DNA of 64,000 nucleotides from Sphingomonas sp. (lineage in GTDB: Bacteria; Pseudomonadota; Alphaproteobacteria; Sphingomonadales; Sphingomonadaceae): positions 1,116,001-1,180,000 of the forward strand of contig NZ_JAFKMA010000001.1 in assembly GCF_017304635.1 (NCBI RefSeq), in the 5' to 3' direction. The notes under the pieces are model-generated. The model had not been told where the DNA came from and searched no databases. It saw only the letters and a program-made list of their open reading frames with translations. Positions within the stretch are counted from its first letter, which is position 1. Each line of letters begins with the position of its first letter. This document shows positions 56,276-64,000 of this stretch, one piece after another. The translations under genes and the position numbers were made by a program.

Positions 56276-57463
56276 ATGAACGCCGATCCGATCGTCATCC
56301 TTTCCTACGCCCGCACGCCGATGGGCAGTTTCCAGGGCAGCCTGACCGGCGCCTCGGCGACGCAGCTCGGCGCGACCGCGGTCAAGGGCGCGGTCGAGCG
56401 CGCCGGGGTCGATCCCAAGGATATCGAACGCATCTACATGGGCTGCGTGCTCCCCGCCGGGCTCGGCCAGGCGCCGGCGCGGCAGGCGGCGATCCACGCC
56501 GGGCTCGGCGATCATGTCGAGGCGACGACGGTCAACAAAATGTGCGGATCGGGCATGCAGGCGACGATCATGGGGGCGGAGGCGCTGGCGGCCGGGTCGG
56601 TCGACCTGATCGTGGTCGGCGGCATGGAGAGCATGACCAACGCGCCGTATCTGTCGATGCGTCATCGCGGCGGCGCGCGGATCGGGCACGACGTGATGAA
56701 GGATCATATGTACCTCGACGGGCTCGAGGATGCGTACGAGCCCGGCAAGCTGATGGGCAGCTTCGCCGAGGATACCGCGCAGGAATATCAGTTCACGCGG
56801 CGGGCGCAGGACGATTACGCCATCGCCTCGCTGGAGCGCGCGCAAGCCGCCCAAGCCTCGGGCGCGTTCGATCGCGAGATCGTCGCGGTCGAAGTGGTGG
56901 GGCGCAAGGGTACCGACACGGTCTCGAAGGACGAGCAGCCGGCCAAGGGCGACGCGACCAAGATCCCGACGCTCAAGCCCGCATTCTCGAAGGACGGCAC
57001 GATCACCGCGGCCAACGCCTCGTCGATCTCCGATGGTGCCGCGGCGCTGGTCCTGACGCGGCAGTCGGTCGCCGACACGCTGGGCAAGAAGCCCGTCGCG
57101 CGGATCGTCGCGCAGGCGGCGCATGCCCACGCACCGGCCAAGTTCACGACCGCGCCGGTCGCGGCGATGCAGAAGGCGCTCGACAAGGCCGGCTGGAGCG
57201 TCGCCGATGTCGACCTGTTCGAGGTTAATGAAGCGTTCGCGGTCGTCGCGATGATCGCGATGCACGACCTCGGCATCCCGCACGACAAGATCAACGTCCA
57301 TGGCGGCGCGACCGCGCTCGGCCATCCGATCGGCGCGAGCGGCGCGCGCATCCTGACGACGCTGGTGTCGGCGCTCCAGACGCGCGGGCTGAAGCGCGGC
57401 CTCGCCTCGCTCTGCATCGGCGGCGGCGAAGCGACGGCGGTCGCGGTGGAACTGATCGACTAG
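56276..57463 (+). CDS. Acetyl-CoA C-acetyltransferase (thiolase II type)
   Basis: 395 residues. Nucleophile C90 in NKMCGSGM, His in HGGATALGHPIGASG and second cysteine in SLCIGGGEA. Condenses acyl-CoA units or cleaves 3-ketoacyl-CoA. Stand-alone here, so it could serve ketone body, isoprenoid or polyhydroxybutyrate metabolism. The ATG at 56276 matches the family N-terminus; an upstream ATG at 56258 is less likely. Confidence 0.93.
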   Translation: MNADPIVILSYARTPMGSFQGSLTGASATQLGATAVKGAVERAGVDPKDIERIYMGCVLPAGLGQAPARQAAIHAGLGDHVEATTVNKMCGSGMQATIMGAEALAAGSVDLIVVGGMESMTNAPYLSMRHRGGARIGHDVMKDHMYLDGLEDAYEPGKLMGSFAEDTAQEYQFTRRAQDDYAIASLERAQAAQASGAFDREIVAVEVVGRKGTDTVSKDEQPAKGDATKIPTLKPAFSKDGTITAANASSISDGAAALVLTRQSVADTLGKKPVARIVAQAAHAHAPAKFTTAPVAAMQKALDKAGWSVADVDLFEVNEAFAVVAMIAMHDLGIPHDKINVHGGATALGHPIGASGARILTTLVSALQTRGLKRGLASLCIGGGEATAVAVELID

Positions 57464-57966
57464 TCGATCGTCTCGGTCGGATCGACGCCCCACAAGCGGC
57501 TGACCTCGACGAATCCGCCGCGGCCCATCACGTCGAGGTAGCACCAGCCGTTGCCGCACTTGCTGATGCGGCCGACCACCCCCGGCGCCGCGCGCCAGTT
57601 GACCTTGCCGGCGAAGCGGGGTGTGTCGCGCAGTTCGGCGATCTCGCCCTTGACCATCGCCGCGCGAGACTCGCTGACCAGGTTCGCCTGCATCCAGCCT
57701 TGCGTGCCGTCGGGATCCTCGACCTTGCGCCACTGCGCGCCCGACCCCTTTTCCTTGAACAGCTCGATCACCCGCACCGGCAGGCCTGGCCGAACATAGG
57801 ACCAGCTGACCGGATAGGTGCGCCCCGGTCCGGTCCGCATCCGCACTTCCTTCGCCTGTAACGACGCGAAATACGGCGGTTTCTTGTCCACCAGCGCGGC
57901 GATCGCCGGCACCGCCAGCCCCGCCGCCGCCATCATCGTCACCACGCGCGCGATACGCTGCCGCAT
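57460..57966 (-). CDS. Exported protein with bacterial SH3 domains
   Basis: 168 residues. Signal peptide to about residue 23; two SH3b-like repeats (VRMRTGPGRTYPVSWSYVRPGLPVRV... and VNWRAAPGVVGRISKCGNGWCYLDVMGRGGFVE), a cell-wall or envelope binding fold. Its TAG overlaps the thiolase TAG head-to-head in CTAG. ATG at 57966. Confidence 0.88.
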   Translation of the reverse strand: MRQRIARVVTMMAAAGLAVPAIAALVDKKPPYFASLQAKEVRMRTGPGRTYPVSWSYVRPGLPVRVIELFKEKGSGAQWRKVEDPDGTQGWMQANLVSESRAAMVKGEIAELRDTPRFAGKVNWRAAPGVVGRISKCGNGWCYLDVMGRGGFVEVSRLWGVDPTETID

Positions 57967-58066
57967 GTCTAATCCCCTGTTGACCAATCGAACGGCACCC
58001 TACCGTGTCCCACCGCCGCGCATCAACCGAGTTGACCTGCGTCGAAACGCTCGCCAAGCCTCGATC

Positions 58067-59059
58067 ATGCCCAATTCGAGACGAAAACCGCGTGTGATCG
58101 TGACTCGCGAATTGAGCGATGCCGTGATGGATCGCATGGCCGAGCTGTTCGACACGCAGTTGAACCGCGAGGACGTACCGATGACGCGCGACGAGCTGAT
58201 CGCCGCGCTGTGGGATGCCGACGTGCTGGTCCCGACCGTGACCGACGCGATCGACGACGAGGTGATCGAGGCGGCGGGCGAGCGGCTGAAGCTGATCGCC
58301 AATTTCGGCAACGGCGTCGACCATATCGACCTGAAGGCAGCGCGCGCGCGCGGTATCCTCGTGACCAACACGCCGGGCGTGCTGACCGACGATACCGCCG
58401 ACATGACGATGGCGCTGATCCTGTCGGTGCCGCGCCGGCTGGCCGAGGGCGAGAAGCTGGCGCGGTCGGGCCAGTGGCGCGGGTGGAGCCCCGGCGCGAT
58501 GCTCGGCCACCGGATCGGCGGCAAGACGCTAGGGATCGTCGGCATGGGCCGGATCGGCCAGGCGGTCGCGGCCCGCGCGCGGGCTTTCGGGCTGGCGATC
58601 CACTATCACAACCGCCACCGCCTGCCGGCGGCGCTGGAGGATGAACTCGGCGCGACCTGGCACGCTGACCTCGATGCGATGCTGGCGACGTCGGACTTCG
58701 TCACCATCCACACGCCGCACACCGACCAGACCGAGCAATTGATCGATGCGCGCCGCCTCGCCTTGCTCAAGCCCGACGCCTACCTCATCAACACCTCGCG
58801 CGGCACCGCGATCGACGAAGCCGCGCTGATCGACGCGCTGGAAGCCGGCCGCATCGCCGGGGCCGGTCTCGACGTGTTCGAGCACGAACCCGCGATCGAC
58901 CCGCGCCTGCTCGCGCTGTCGAACGTCGTGCTGCTCCCGCATATGGGCTCGGCGACATACGAAGCGCGCATCGCGACCGGCGAGCGCGTCATTCGCAACA
59001 TCCAGCACTGGTCCGACGGCCACCGCCCACCCGACCAGGTGCTTGAGGGCTGGGTCTGA
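58067..59059 (+). CDS. D-isomer specific 2-hydroxyacid dehydrogenase (glyoxylate/hydroxypyruvate reductase-like)
   Basis: 330 residues. NAD(P)-binding GMGRIGQAVAARARAFG, catalytic Arg in NTSRGTAID, Glu in DVFEHEPAID and His in LLPHMGSAT. The start MPNSRRKPRVIVTRELS fits family N-termini. Divergent from the SH3 gene; its TGA overlaps the likely start of the next GNAT. Confidence 0.92.
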   Translation: MPNSRRKPRVIVTRELSDAVMDRMAELFDTQLNREDVPMTRDELIAALWDADVLVPTVTDAIDDEVIEAAGERLKLIANFGNGVDHIDLKAARARGILVTNTPGVLTDDTADMTMALILSVPRRLAEGEKLARSGQWRGWSPGAMLGHRIGGKTLGIVGMGRIGQAVAARARAFGLAIHYHNRHRLPAALEDELGATWHADLDAMLATSDFVTIHTPHTDQTEQLIDARRLALLKPDAYLINTSRGTAIDEAALIDALEAGRIAGAGLDVFEHEPAIDPRLLALSNVVLLPHMGSATYEARIATGERVIRNIQHWSDGHRPPDQVLEGWV

Positions 59060-59562
59060 GCGATTTCGTTCTCGTCGGCGCGCGGTTGCGCTTTCGCCCG
59101 TTTGCCGCCGACGAATTGCCCTTGCTGCAAGACCTCCACGCCGACCGCGCGGTGCAGCGTTACATCGAACCCGACGGCGTCGCATGGACGAACGAGGCTC
59201 TGGCGGCAAAACTCGCCTCCTATCGAGCGGATTTCCACGCGCATGGCTGGTCGAAATTCGCCGTCTTTGATGAACGTGCCACCTTCGTCGGACGCGCCGG
59301 ATTCGCGCGCTTCGAGACGGGGGAACTCGAGCTCGGCTACACGTTTCGGCGCGATTGCTGGGGACGTGGCTACGCGACCGAAGCCGCGACGGCCCTGCTC
59401 ACCTGGATTCGCGCCACCGCACCGAAGGAGCCGATCGTCGCGTTCGCGATGGTGGACAACGCCGCTTCGATCGCCGTGCTAACCAAGATCGGTCTGAGGC
59501 GCGAAGCCGACCGATTCGTCCACGGCGCGCCGCACGCATGGTTTCGGGACGTTAGGGCCTAG
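59056..59562 (+). CDS. GNAT family N-acetyltransferase (RimJ/RimL type), probable CTG start
   Basis: RimL-like protein: LRFRPFAADELPLLQ, GELELGYTFRRDCWGRGYATEAATALL (acetyl-CoA loop) and VDNAASIAVLTKIGLRR. In frame upstream of the TTG at 59086 the residues SDFVLVGARLRFRPF continue the family beta strand. They are preceded by CTG at 59056, which overlaps the dehydrogenase TGA (CTGA). With CTG the length is 168. With TTG at 59086 it would be 158. Its TAG overlaps the next gene on the other strand. Confidence 0.85.
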   Translation: MSDFVLVGARLRFRPFAADELPLLQDLHADRAVQRYIEPDGVAWTNEALAAKLASYRADFHAHGWSKFAVFDERATFVGRAGFARFETGELELGYTFRRDCWGRGYATEAATALLTWIRATAPKEPIVAFAMVDNAASIAVLTKIGLRREADRFVHGAPHAWFRDVRA

Positions 59563-60254
59563 CTCAGCCCCGCCAGCCAGTCGGCGATCATCGCGCGGCC
59601 GGCGGCGACGGCGGGTGGGCCGAGGCGGTCGTGATCGGCGCGAAGGGCGTCGGGCGTCTTGCCGACTTCCGCGATGTCGGCGGCGTCGTTGGTCAGCCAA
59701 TGGTCGAAGCGCTCGTCCTCGCCCATTTCGGCGTGGAACTGGAGCGCGAGCAGGTTACGGCCGCGCGCGAAGGCCTGCGCGTAGAGCGGCGTCGTCGCCA
59801 GCAGGTCCGCGCCGGCGGGAATGTCGAACGTGTCGCCGTGCCAGTGCAGCACATCGGTCCCCGCCAGATGACGGAGCGGCCCCGCCGTCCCGGCCGCGGT
59901 CAACGTCAGCGGCGCGAAACCGATCTCGCGCGCCGGCCCCTTACGCACACGCGCGCCCATCGCCGCCGCGATCAGCTGGCTGCCGAGGCAGACGCCGAGC
60001 GTGGGACGATCCGCCGCGATCCGCCGCCGCAGCACCGCGATCTCGTCGTCCAGCCACGGAAAGCGGTCGTTGTCGTACACGCCCATCGGCCCGCCCATCA
60101 CGACGACCAGATCGGGCGCGAGGATATCGAGCTTCGCACACCCCGCATGATGCGCCGCGACGCGTTCGATTTCGTAGCCGGCCGCCTCGACCGGCTCGCG
60201 GTATCCGGCAATGCCTTCGTGATCGACGTGGCGAATGACCAGCGCGCGTTTCAT
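59559..60254 (-). CDS. Class I glutamine amidotransferase
   Basis: 231 residues. Nucleophile C89 in LGVCLGSQ, H174 and E176 in LQFHAEMGED. Oxyanion region VVVMGGPMGVYDND. Free-standing GATase1 domain similar to GuaA N-terminal half but with no synthetase partner nearby; many such proteins hydrolyse gamma-glutamyl compounds. Convergent with the GNAT. Confidence 0.9.
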   Translation of the reverse strand: MKRALVIRHVDHEGIAGYREPVEAAGYEIERVAAHHAGCAKLDILAPDLVVVMGGPMGVYDNDRFPWLDDEIAVLRRRIAADRPTLGVCLGSQLIAAAMGARVRKGPAREIGFAPLTLTAAGTAGPLRHLAGTDVLHWHGDTFDIPAGADLLATTPLYAQAFARGRNLLALQFHAEMGEDERFDHWLTNDAADIAEVGKTPDALRADHDRLGPPAVAAGRAMIADWLAGLS

Positions 60255-60308
60255 TCGCGTGAAGCTAACCCGTGATGGTTAGCGCGCCATTAACCGCCAT
60301 GCCCGCGC

Positions 60309-61712
60309 TCAGTCCCCGGTCAGGATACGATCGATCAACTGCCCGACGGTGGGCACGAAGCCGTTCGAATAGAACGGGTCCTTCTTGAAATTATACGCGC
60401 CGTGGCCGGCGAACATCAGGTTCTGGTCGGTCGGGCCGCCATGGGCGATGTCCTGCAACGTCTTCTGGATGCAGAAGCTGCGCGGGTCGGCGAGGCGACC
60501 GGTCGAGTTGGTCTCGCTGTCCGCCCAGCTCGAGAACAGGCATTGCGACAGGCAGCCCATGCAGTCGGCCTGGTCCTTGCGGATTTCCGCTTTCTCCGGC
60601 GGCGTCACGAAGACGAGCGTGTTGTCGGGCGTCTTCAGCGCATCGGTGAAGCCGTGCCCGAACCATTCGCGCGCGCGCAGCAGGTCGTTGCGCGTCACCC
60701 AGAAGTTCTTGCCCTTCACGCCCACGTCGAGCTGGAAGGTATGGTCGCCCGCTTCCTGTGTCGAGAAGGCGATCTGCCGCTCCGACCGCGCCTCCAGCGC
60801 GCGCAGGAACGGATTCTTGACGGCGCTCGAATAGAAACCGGTCGGCGAGAAACGGTGCAGCAGCACCTCGCCCGGCTCGATATCCATCAGCTTGGCCTTC
60901 CAGCCGTCCGGGATCGGGCTTTCCCGGGTCAGCAGCGGTCGCGTGCCGAACTGGAAGGCGATCGCGCCGAGCTCCGGATTGTCGATCCAGTCGTTCCAGT
61001 CGCGCAGATACCAAACGCCGCCGGCCATCACGATCGGCACCTCGTCCGGAATACCGCCCTCGCGCATCGTCTCGCGCAGTTCCTTGACGCGCGGATACGG
61101 ATCCTGAGGCTTCAGCGGGTCCTCGGCGTTGGACAGGCCGTTATGCCCGCCCGCGAGCCACGGATCCTCGTACACCACGGCGCCGAGCAGTTCGGCGACC
61201 TTCGAATAGGCGCGCTTCCACAGCGCGCGGAACGCGCGCGCCGACGAGACGATCGGCAGGTAGTTGACGTTGTAGGAGGCCGCGATCTCGCTGAGCTTGT
61301 ACGGCATGCCGGCGCCGCACGTCACGCCCGCGACGAGGCCCCGCGTCCGCTCCAGCACGCCGTGCAGCACGCGTTGCGCGCCACCCATTTCCCACAGCAC
61401 GTTGATGTTGATCGCGCCCTTGCCGCCGGCGATGTCGAACGCCTTTTTGACCTGCTGCACCGCGCCTTCGATCGCATAGTCGATCAGTTCTTCGTGACGC
61501 TGGCGGCGCGTCAAAGCGTGATAGACCTGCGGGATGATCTTGCCCTCGGGATCGTAGCTGTCGGCATTGACCGCGCTGACCGTGCCGATCCCGCCGGCCG
61601 CCGCCCACGCACCGGCCGAGGCGTGGTTCGTCGCCGCCACGCCCTTGCCGCCTTCGACCAACGGCCACACCTCGCGGCCGTTGTAGAGCATGGGCTTCAG
61701 GCCTTTGAACAC
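60309..61712 (-). CDS. Nitronate monooxygenase-like flavoprotein with C-terminal cysteine cluster
   Basis: 467 residues. FMN-dependent TIM-barrel of the nitropropane dioxygenase family: GVAATNHASAGAWAAAGGIGT near the N-terminus, GVTCGAGMP and IVMAGGVWYL, then GAIAFQFGTRPLLT. The C-terminal 100 residues add C384-xx-C387-xxx-C391 (DCMGCLSQC) and a further cysteine in RSFCIQK, not part of a classic nitronate monooxygenase. GTG start at 61712 with AGGAG upstream. Confidence 0.85.
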   Translation of the reverse strand: MFKGLKPMLYNGREVWPLVEGGKGVAATNHASAGAWAAAGGIGTVSAVNADSYDPEGKIIPQVYHALTRRQRHEELIDYAIEGAVQQVKKAFDIAGGKGAININVLWEMGGAQRVLHGVLERTRGLVAGVTCGAGMPYKLSEIAASYNVNYLPIVSSARAFRALWKRAYSKVAELLGAVVYEDPWLAGGHNGLSNAEDPLKPQDPYPRVKELRETMREGGIPDEVPIVMAGGVWYLRDWNDWIDNPELGAIAFQFGTRPLLTRESPIPDGWKAKLMDIEPGEVLLHRFSPTGFYSSAVKNPFLRALEARSERQIAFSTQEAGDHTFQLDVGVKGKNFWVTRNDLLRAREWFGHGFTDALKTPDNTLVFVTPPEKAEIRKDQADCMGCLSQCLFSSWADSETNSTGRLADPRSFCIQKTLQDIAHGGPTDQNLMFAGHGAYNFKKDPFYSNGFVPTVGQLIDRILTGD

Positions 61713-61778
61713 TTCGATCTCCTGGGACGATAACGCGCAGCTATAGCGGATGACGCCGGCTAAGCGAGCAAATACGAC

Positions 61779-62915
61779 TTAGGCCAGCACGCCCGGACGA
61801 CCCATCGCGGTTTCGTACAGGTCGCGATAGGCGGCGATCATCACCTTCTCGTCATAGTCGGCGACGGCCTTCGCGCGATTGGCCTTGCCGACGGCGCTGC
61901 GCGCGGCCGGATCGACGGCGAGCGCCTGCAACGCGTCGCGCAGCGTCACTTCGTTTTCGAACGGCTGGACGTACGGCCAGTTCTCGCGCGAGATCATGTG
62001 CGCGATGTCGCCGACCTGCGGCGCGACGATGGGCAGGCCCGCCGCCATCCCCTCGACCACCGAGATCGGGAACTGCTCGCTCAGCGACGACAGCGCCATG
62101 ATGTCGAACAGCCCGACGAAGCGATGCGGATCGGGCAGGAAGCCGGGCATGACGAGTTGGTCGGTCAGCCCCATCTGGCGCGCCGCGAATTCGATCGCCG
62201 CACGTTCCGGCCCCTCGCCGACGATGACCAGCCGGATGCGCGCCGAACAGCCGCCGACCGCGCGGACCAATGCGGGCAGGTTCTTGACCGCACGCAGCCC
62301 GGCCAGCGCGCCGACCACGACTTCGCCCGGCTTGCGCTGGAAACCGGGGATCGCCTTCGGGTCGGGCTGTCGCGCGTAGAGCGCGGTCGCGATGCCGTTC
62401 GAGATGCGGTGGAGCTTGGGCGGGGTCAGCTTCCACCGTTGCCGCGCGATCTGCTCCAGCGTCAGCGAGGGCACGACGACCGCATCGACCGCACCGAACG
62501 CGATCCGGCGATAAAGCGTGCGCCGCGGCTTCAGGCGGGCCGCCTCGTCCACGTTGAAGCCGTCCTCGTGATGGACGATCGGCGGCGCGCCTTTGGCGAA
62601 GGCGCGTTTCGCCATCACCGCGTCGATCGCCCCCCAATTGTAGCTGAGCACCAAGTCGAAGCGGCGCATGAACTTCGCGATCGTCTCGAACCGGCCGACC
62701 GAGGGGCCACCGGTCAGCGGCGGCGGGTCCTGCGCGATCTCGTATTTGATACCCTTCGCGATCGCATCGCGGGCCGACAAGGCACCGGGCACGCCGGACA
62801 CGATCGTGTGCCGCGCCCGGTCGCCGAACGCGTTCATCAACCGGACCGCGCGCGCTTCCTTGCCGCCGAGATCGAACGACGAATGCATGTGCAGAATGTT
62901 GATCGGCTGGGGCAT
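61779..62915 (-). CDS. Glycosyltransferase family 4 (group 1)
   Basis: 378 residues. GT-B fold: LGGKEARAVRLMNAFGDRA at the start, C-terminal donor-binding domain with VGALAGLRAVKNLPALVRA, LVIVGEGPERAAIE and LSEQFPISVVEGMAAGLPIV (E-x7-E retaining motif). It is upstream of a GH130-like gene on the same strand, and both probably belong to a polysaccharide or glycolipid locus extending past the window. Confidence 0.92.
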   Translation of the reverse strand: MPQPINILHMHSSFDLGGKEARAVRLMNAFGDRARHTIVSGVPGALSARDAIAKGIKYEIAQDPPPLTGGPSVGRFETIAKFMRRFDLVLSYNWGAIDAVMAKRAFAKGAPPIVHHEDGFNVDEAARLKPRRTLYRRIAFGAVDAVVVPSLTLEQIARQRWKLTPPKLHRISNGIATALYARQPDPKAIPGFQRKPGEVVVGALAGLRAVKNLPALVRAVGGCSARIRLVIVGEGPERAAIEFAARQMGLTDQLVMPGFLPDPHRFVGLFDIMALSSLSEQFPISVVEGMAAGLPIVAPQVGDIAHMISRENWPYVQPFENEVTLRDALQALAVDPAARSAVGKANRAKAVADYDEKVMIAAYRDLYETAMGRPGVLA

Positions 62916-62947
62916 GGATCGGCCCTACCCAGCTTGGCGCGCCGGGA

Positions 62948-64000
62948 TCAAGTCGCGGCGAAGACGCTCTTGGGCACATGCGTTATCCGGCACGCCAGAT
63001 CGGCCTCGCCGCTCGCCACGACATAATGGTCGCCGGCGTCCGCGATGCCGGTCGTGAACACGACGTTCTTCAGATACATCAGGTCGTCAATCGGCTGCGT
63101 CAAATCGGGTCGCGCTTCGAGCAGCGGGTCGTGGCTGGTGTCGATCACCGTCGACGGATCGTCGCGGTCGAGGATCGACCAATAGGTGCGATAGATGCCG
63201 ACCATCTCCGACGGCTCGACCCCGTGCCACAGCGTCAGCCAGCCGCGGTCGGTCGCGACCGGCGGCGCTCCCCCGCCCATCCGCGCGGTCGCCAGCGTCG
63301 CCGCATGCGGGCGGATGCCGGGCTTGTCATACGGTTTCCAGTGCAGCGCATCGGGCGAAGTCGACAGGTTGATCGACGGCCCCGCGCGCCACTCGCTGCC
63401 CGGCGGATAGGCGAAATAGAGATCGCCGAGCGGCCGCGTCTGCGCCCAGTATTTGTCGCCGATCTGTCCTTCGAAGATCAGCATGTCCTTGTTCTGGTGG
63501 TCGAGCACGATCCCCTTGAGCCGCCAGTCGAGCGCGTCGTCGGAGGTGTAGAGCGTGGTCGAATGCCGCTCCGGGCTGACCGAACAGGTGGTCATGAACC
63601 AGCGCTCGCCGACCTTGCTGATCCGCGCATCCTCGACGCCATAGCATTGGTATGGCGCGGCCGGCGCGATCGCGCGGTCGTAATGGATGTCCGCCACCTT
63701 GCGCCCATCGGCAGTCAGCTCGACCGGCAGCAGCCATGATAGGCTGGTCAGCGCCATCACCCGCCAGCCGCCGGTGCGCATCATGAACTTGCGCGGATCG
63801 GCGGTGTCGACCATCTCGATCGGCCAGGGATCGAGCACATAGCCGCCGTCATGCCAGCGGATCGCGTGGATATGCTGGTCGACGATCGGCTGACGCAGCG
63901 CCTCCGCCACCCGCACCATCAGCAGCAGATTGCCGTTGGGCAACCGCGTCATCCCGGGATTGAACGCGCCCAGGCAATAGGTCTCGGCATCGATCTGTCC
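62948..64000 (-). CDS. GH130-like glycoside phosphorylase/hydrolase, cut by the window end
   Basis: The 5' end lies beyond 64000: the frame stays open through AFNPGMTRLPNGNLLLMVRV, and AFNPG is the family start motif. Visible motifs include GVEDARISKVGERWFMTTCSV, KDMLIFEGQIGDKYW, and GGGAPPVATDRGWLTLWHGVE (Asp-containing five-bladed propeller active site). Family members act on beta-mannosides, often phosphorolytically. Ends at 62948, 32 bp before the GT4 start. Confidence 0.85.
   Translation of the reverse strand, partial: GQIDAETYCLGAFNPGMTRLPNGNLLLMVRVAEALRQPIVDQHIHAIRWHDGGYVLDPWPIEMVDTADPRKFMMRTGGWRVMALTSLSWLLPVELTADGRKVADIHYDRAIAPAAPYQCYGVEDARISKVGERWFMTTCSVSPERHSTTLYTSDDALDWRLKGIVLDHQNKDMLIFEGQIGDKYWAQTRPLGDLYFAYPPGSEWRAGPSINLSTSPDALHWKPYDKPGIRPHAATLATARMGGGAPPVATDRGWLTLWHGVEPSEMVGIYRTYWSILDRDDPSTVIDTSHDPLLEARPDLTQPIDDLMYLKNVVFTTGIADAGDHYVVASGEADLACRITHVPKSVFAAT

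Overview
The window is typical of an alphaproteobacterium of the order Sphingomonadales, most likely Sphingomonas or a close relative. The evidence is high G+C with strong GC3 bias, a dense gene layout, permuted alphaproteobacterial gene neighbourhoods, TonB-receptor style outer-membrane proteins and several families of dispersed GC-rich palindromic repeats between genes. This assignment is inference from gene content and style; no database search was run. I see no prophage, insertion sequence, CRISPR array, plasmid function or rRNA.

Layout. Positions 1-4502 (minus) hold the cytochrome c maturation operon ccmCDEFGH and the start of ccmI, chained by 4-bp stop/start overlaps. A repeat-filled spacer follows, then a leucine/valine-type dehydrogenase and tRNA-His. 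Positions 6390-17478 (minus) are a complete type II secretion operon, gspC to gspN; its prepilin peptidase GspO is unlinked at 55170-55919. A large TonB-dependent receptor diverges from gspC.

From 20762 to 34570 the proteostasis genes tig, clpP, clpX, lon and hupB appear in the classical order on the minus strand. They are separated by small accessory groups: an M1 aminopeptidase plus an ICMT-like methyltransferase, a GNAT, a reductase plus a DOPA-dioxygenase-like protein, and an FkbM methyltransferase plus a GT2. tRNA-Val and tRNA-Leu flank the block.

From 34669 to 43065 there are two tiny overlapping genes, two coupled secreted proteins of unknown function, a cyclophilin, a GNAT coupled to gatB, a lone receiver protein, an RluB-type pseudouridine synthase with rsmD, and a Baeyer-Villiger-type monooxygenase. 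Positions 43228-49670 encode the outer-membrane assembly pair TamA-TamB. Positions 49711-52784 are a MarR-controlled homogentisate module (hpd, hmgA). The rest holds an aldehyde dehydrogenase, gspO with two small neighbours, a thiolase, a bacterial SH3 protein, a D-2-hydroxyacid dehydrogenase, a GNAT, a class I glutamine amidotransferase, a nitronate-monooxygenase-like protein, and the edge of a glycan locus (GT4 and a GH130-like protein cut by the window end).

I did not find a convincing new multi-gene system; most of the window is core metabolism and envelope biogenesis. The most unusual points are a palindromic repeat inserted in frame in the ccmH leader, a 33-bp duplication in the GspG leader, a trigger factor with a His-rich and Lys/Ala-rich tail, two GNAT genes that seem to need a CTG start overlapping the upstream stop, and a tandem pair of tiny unrecognised genes at 34669-34967.
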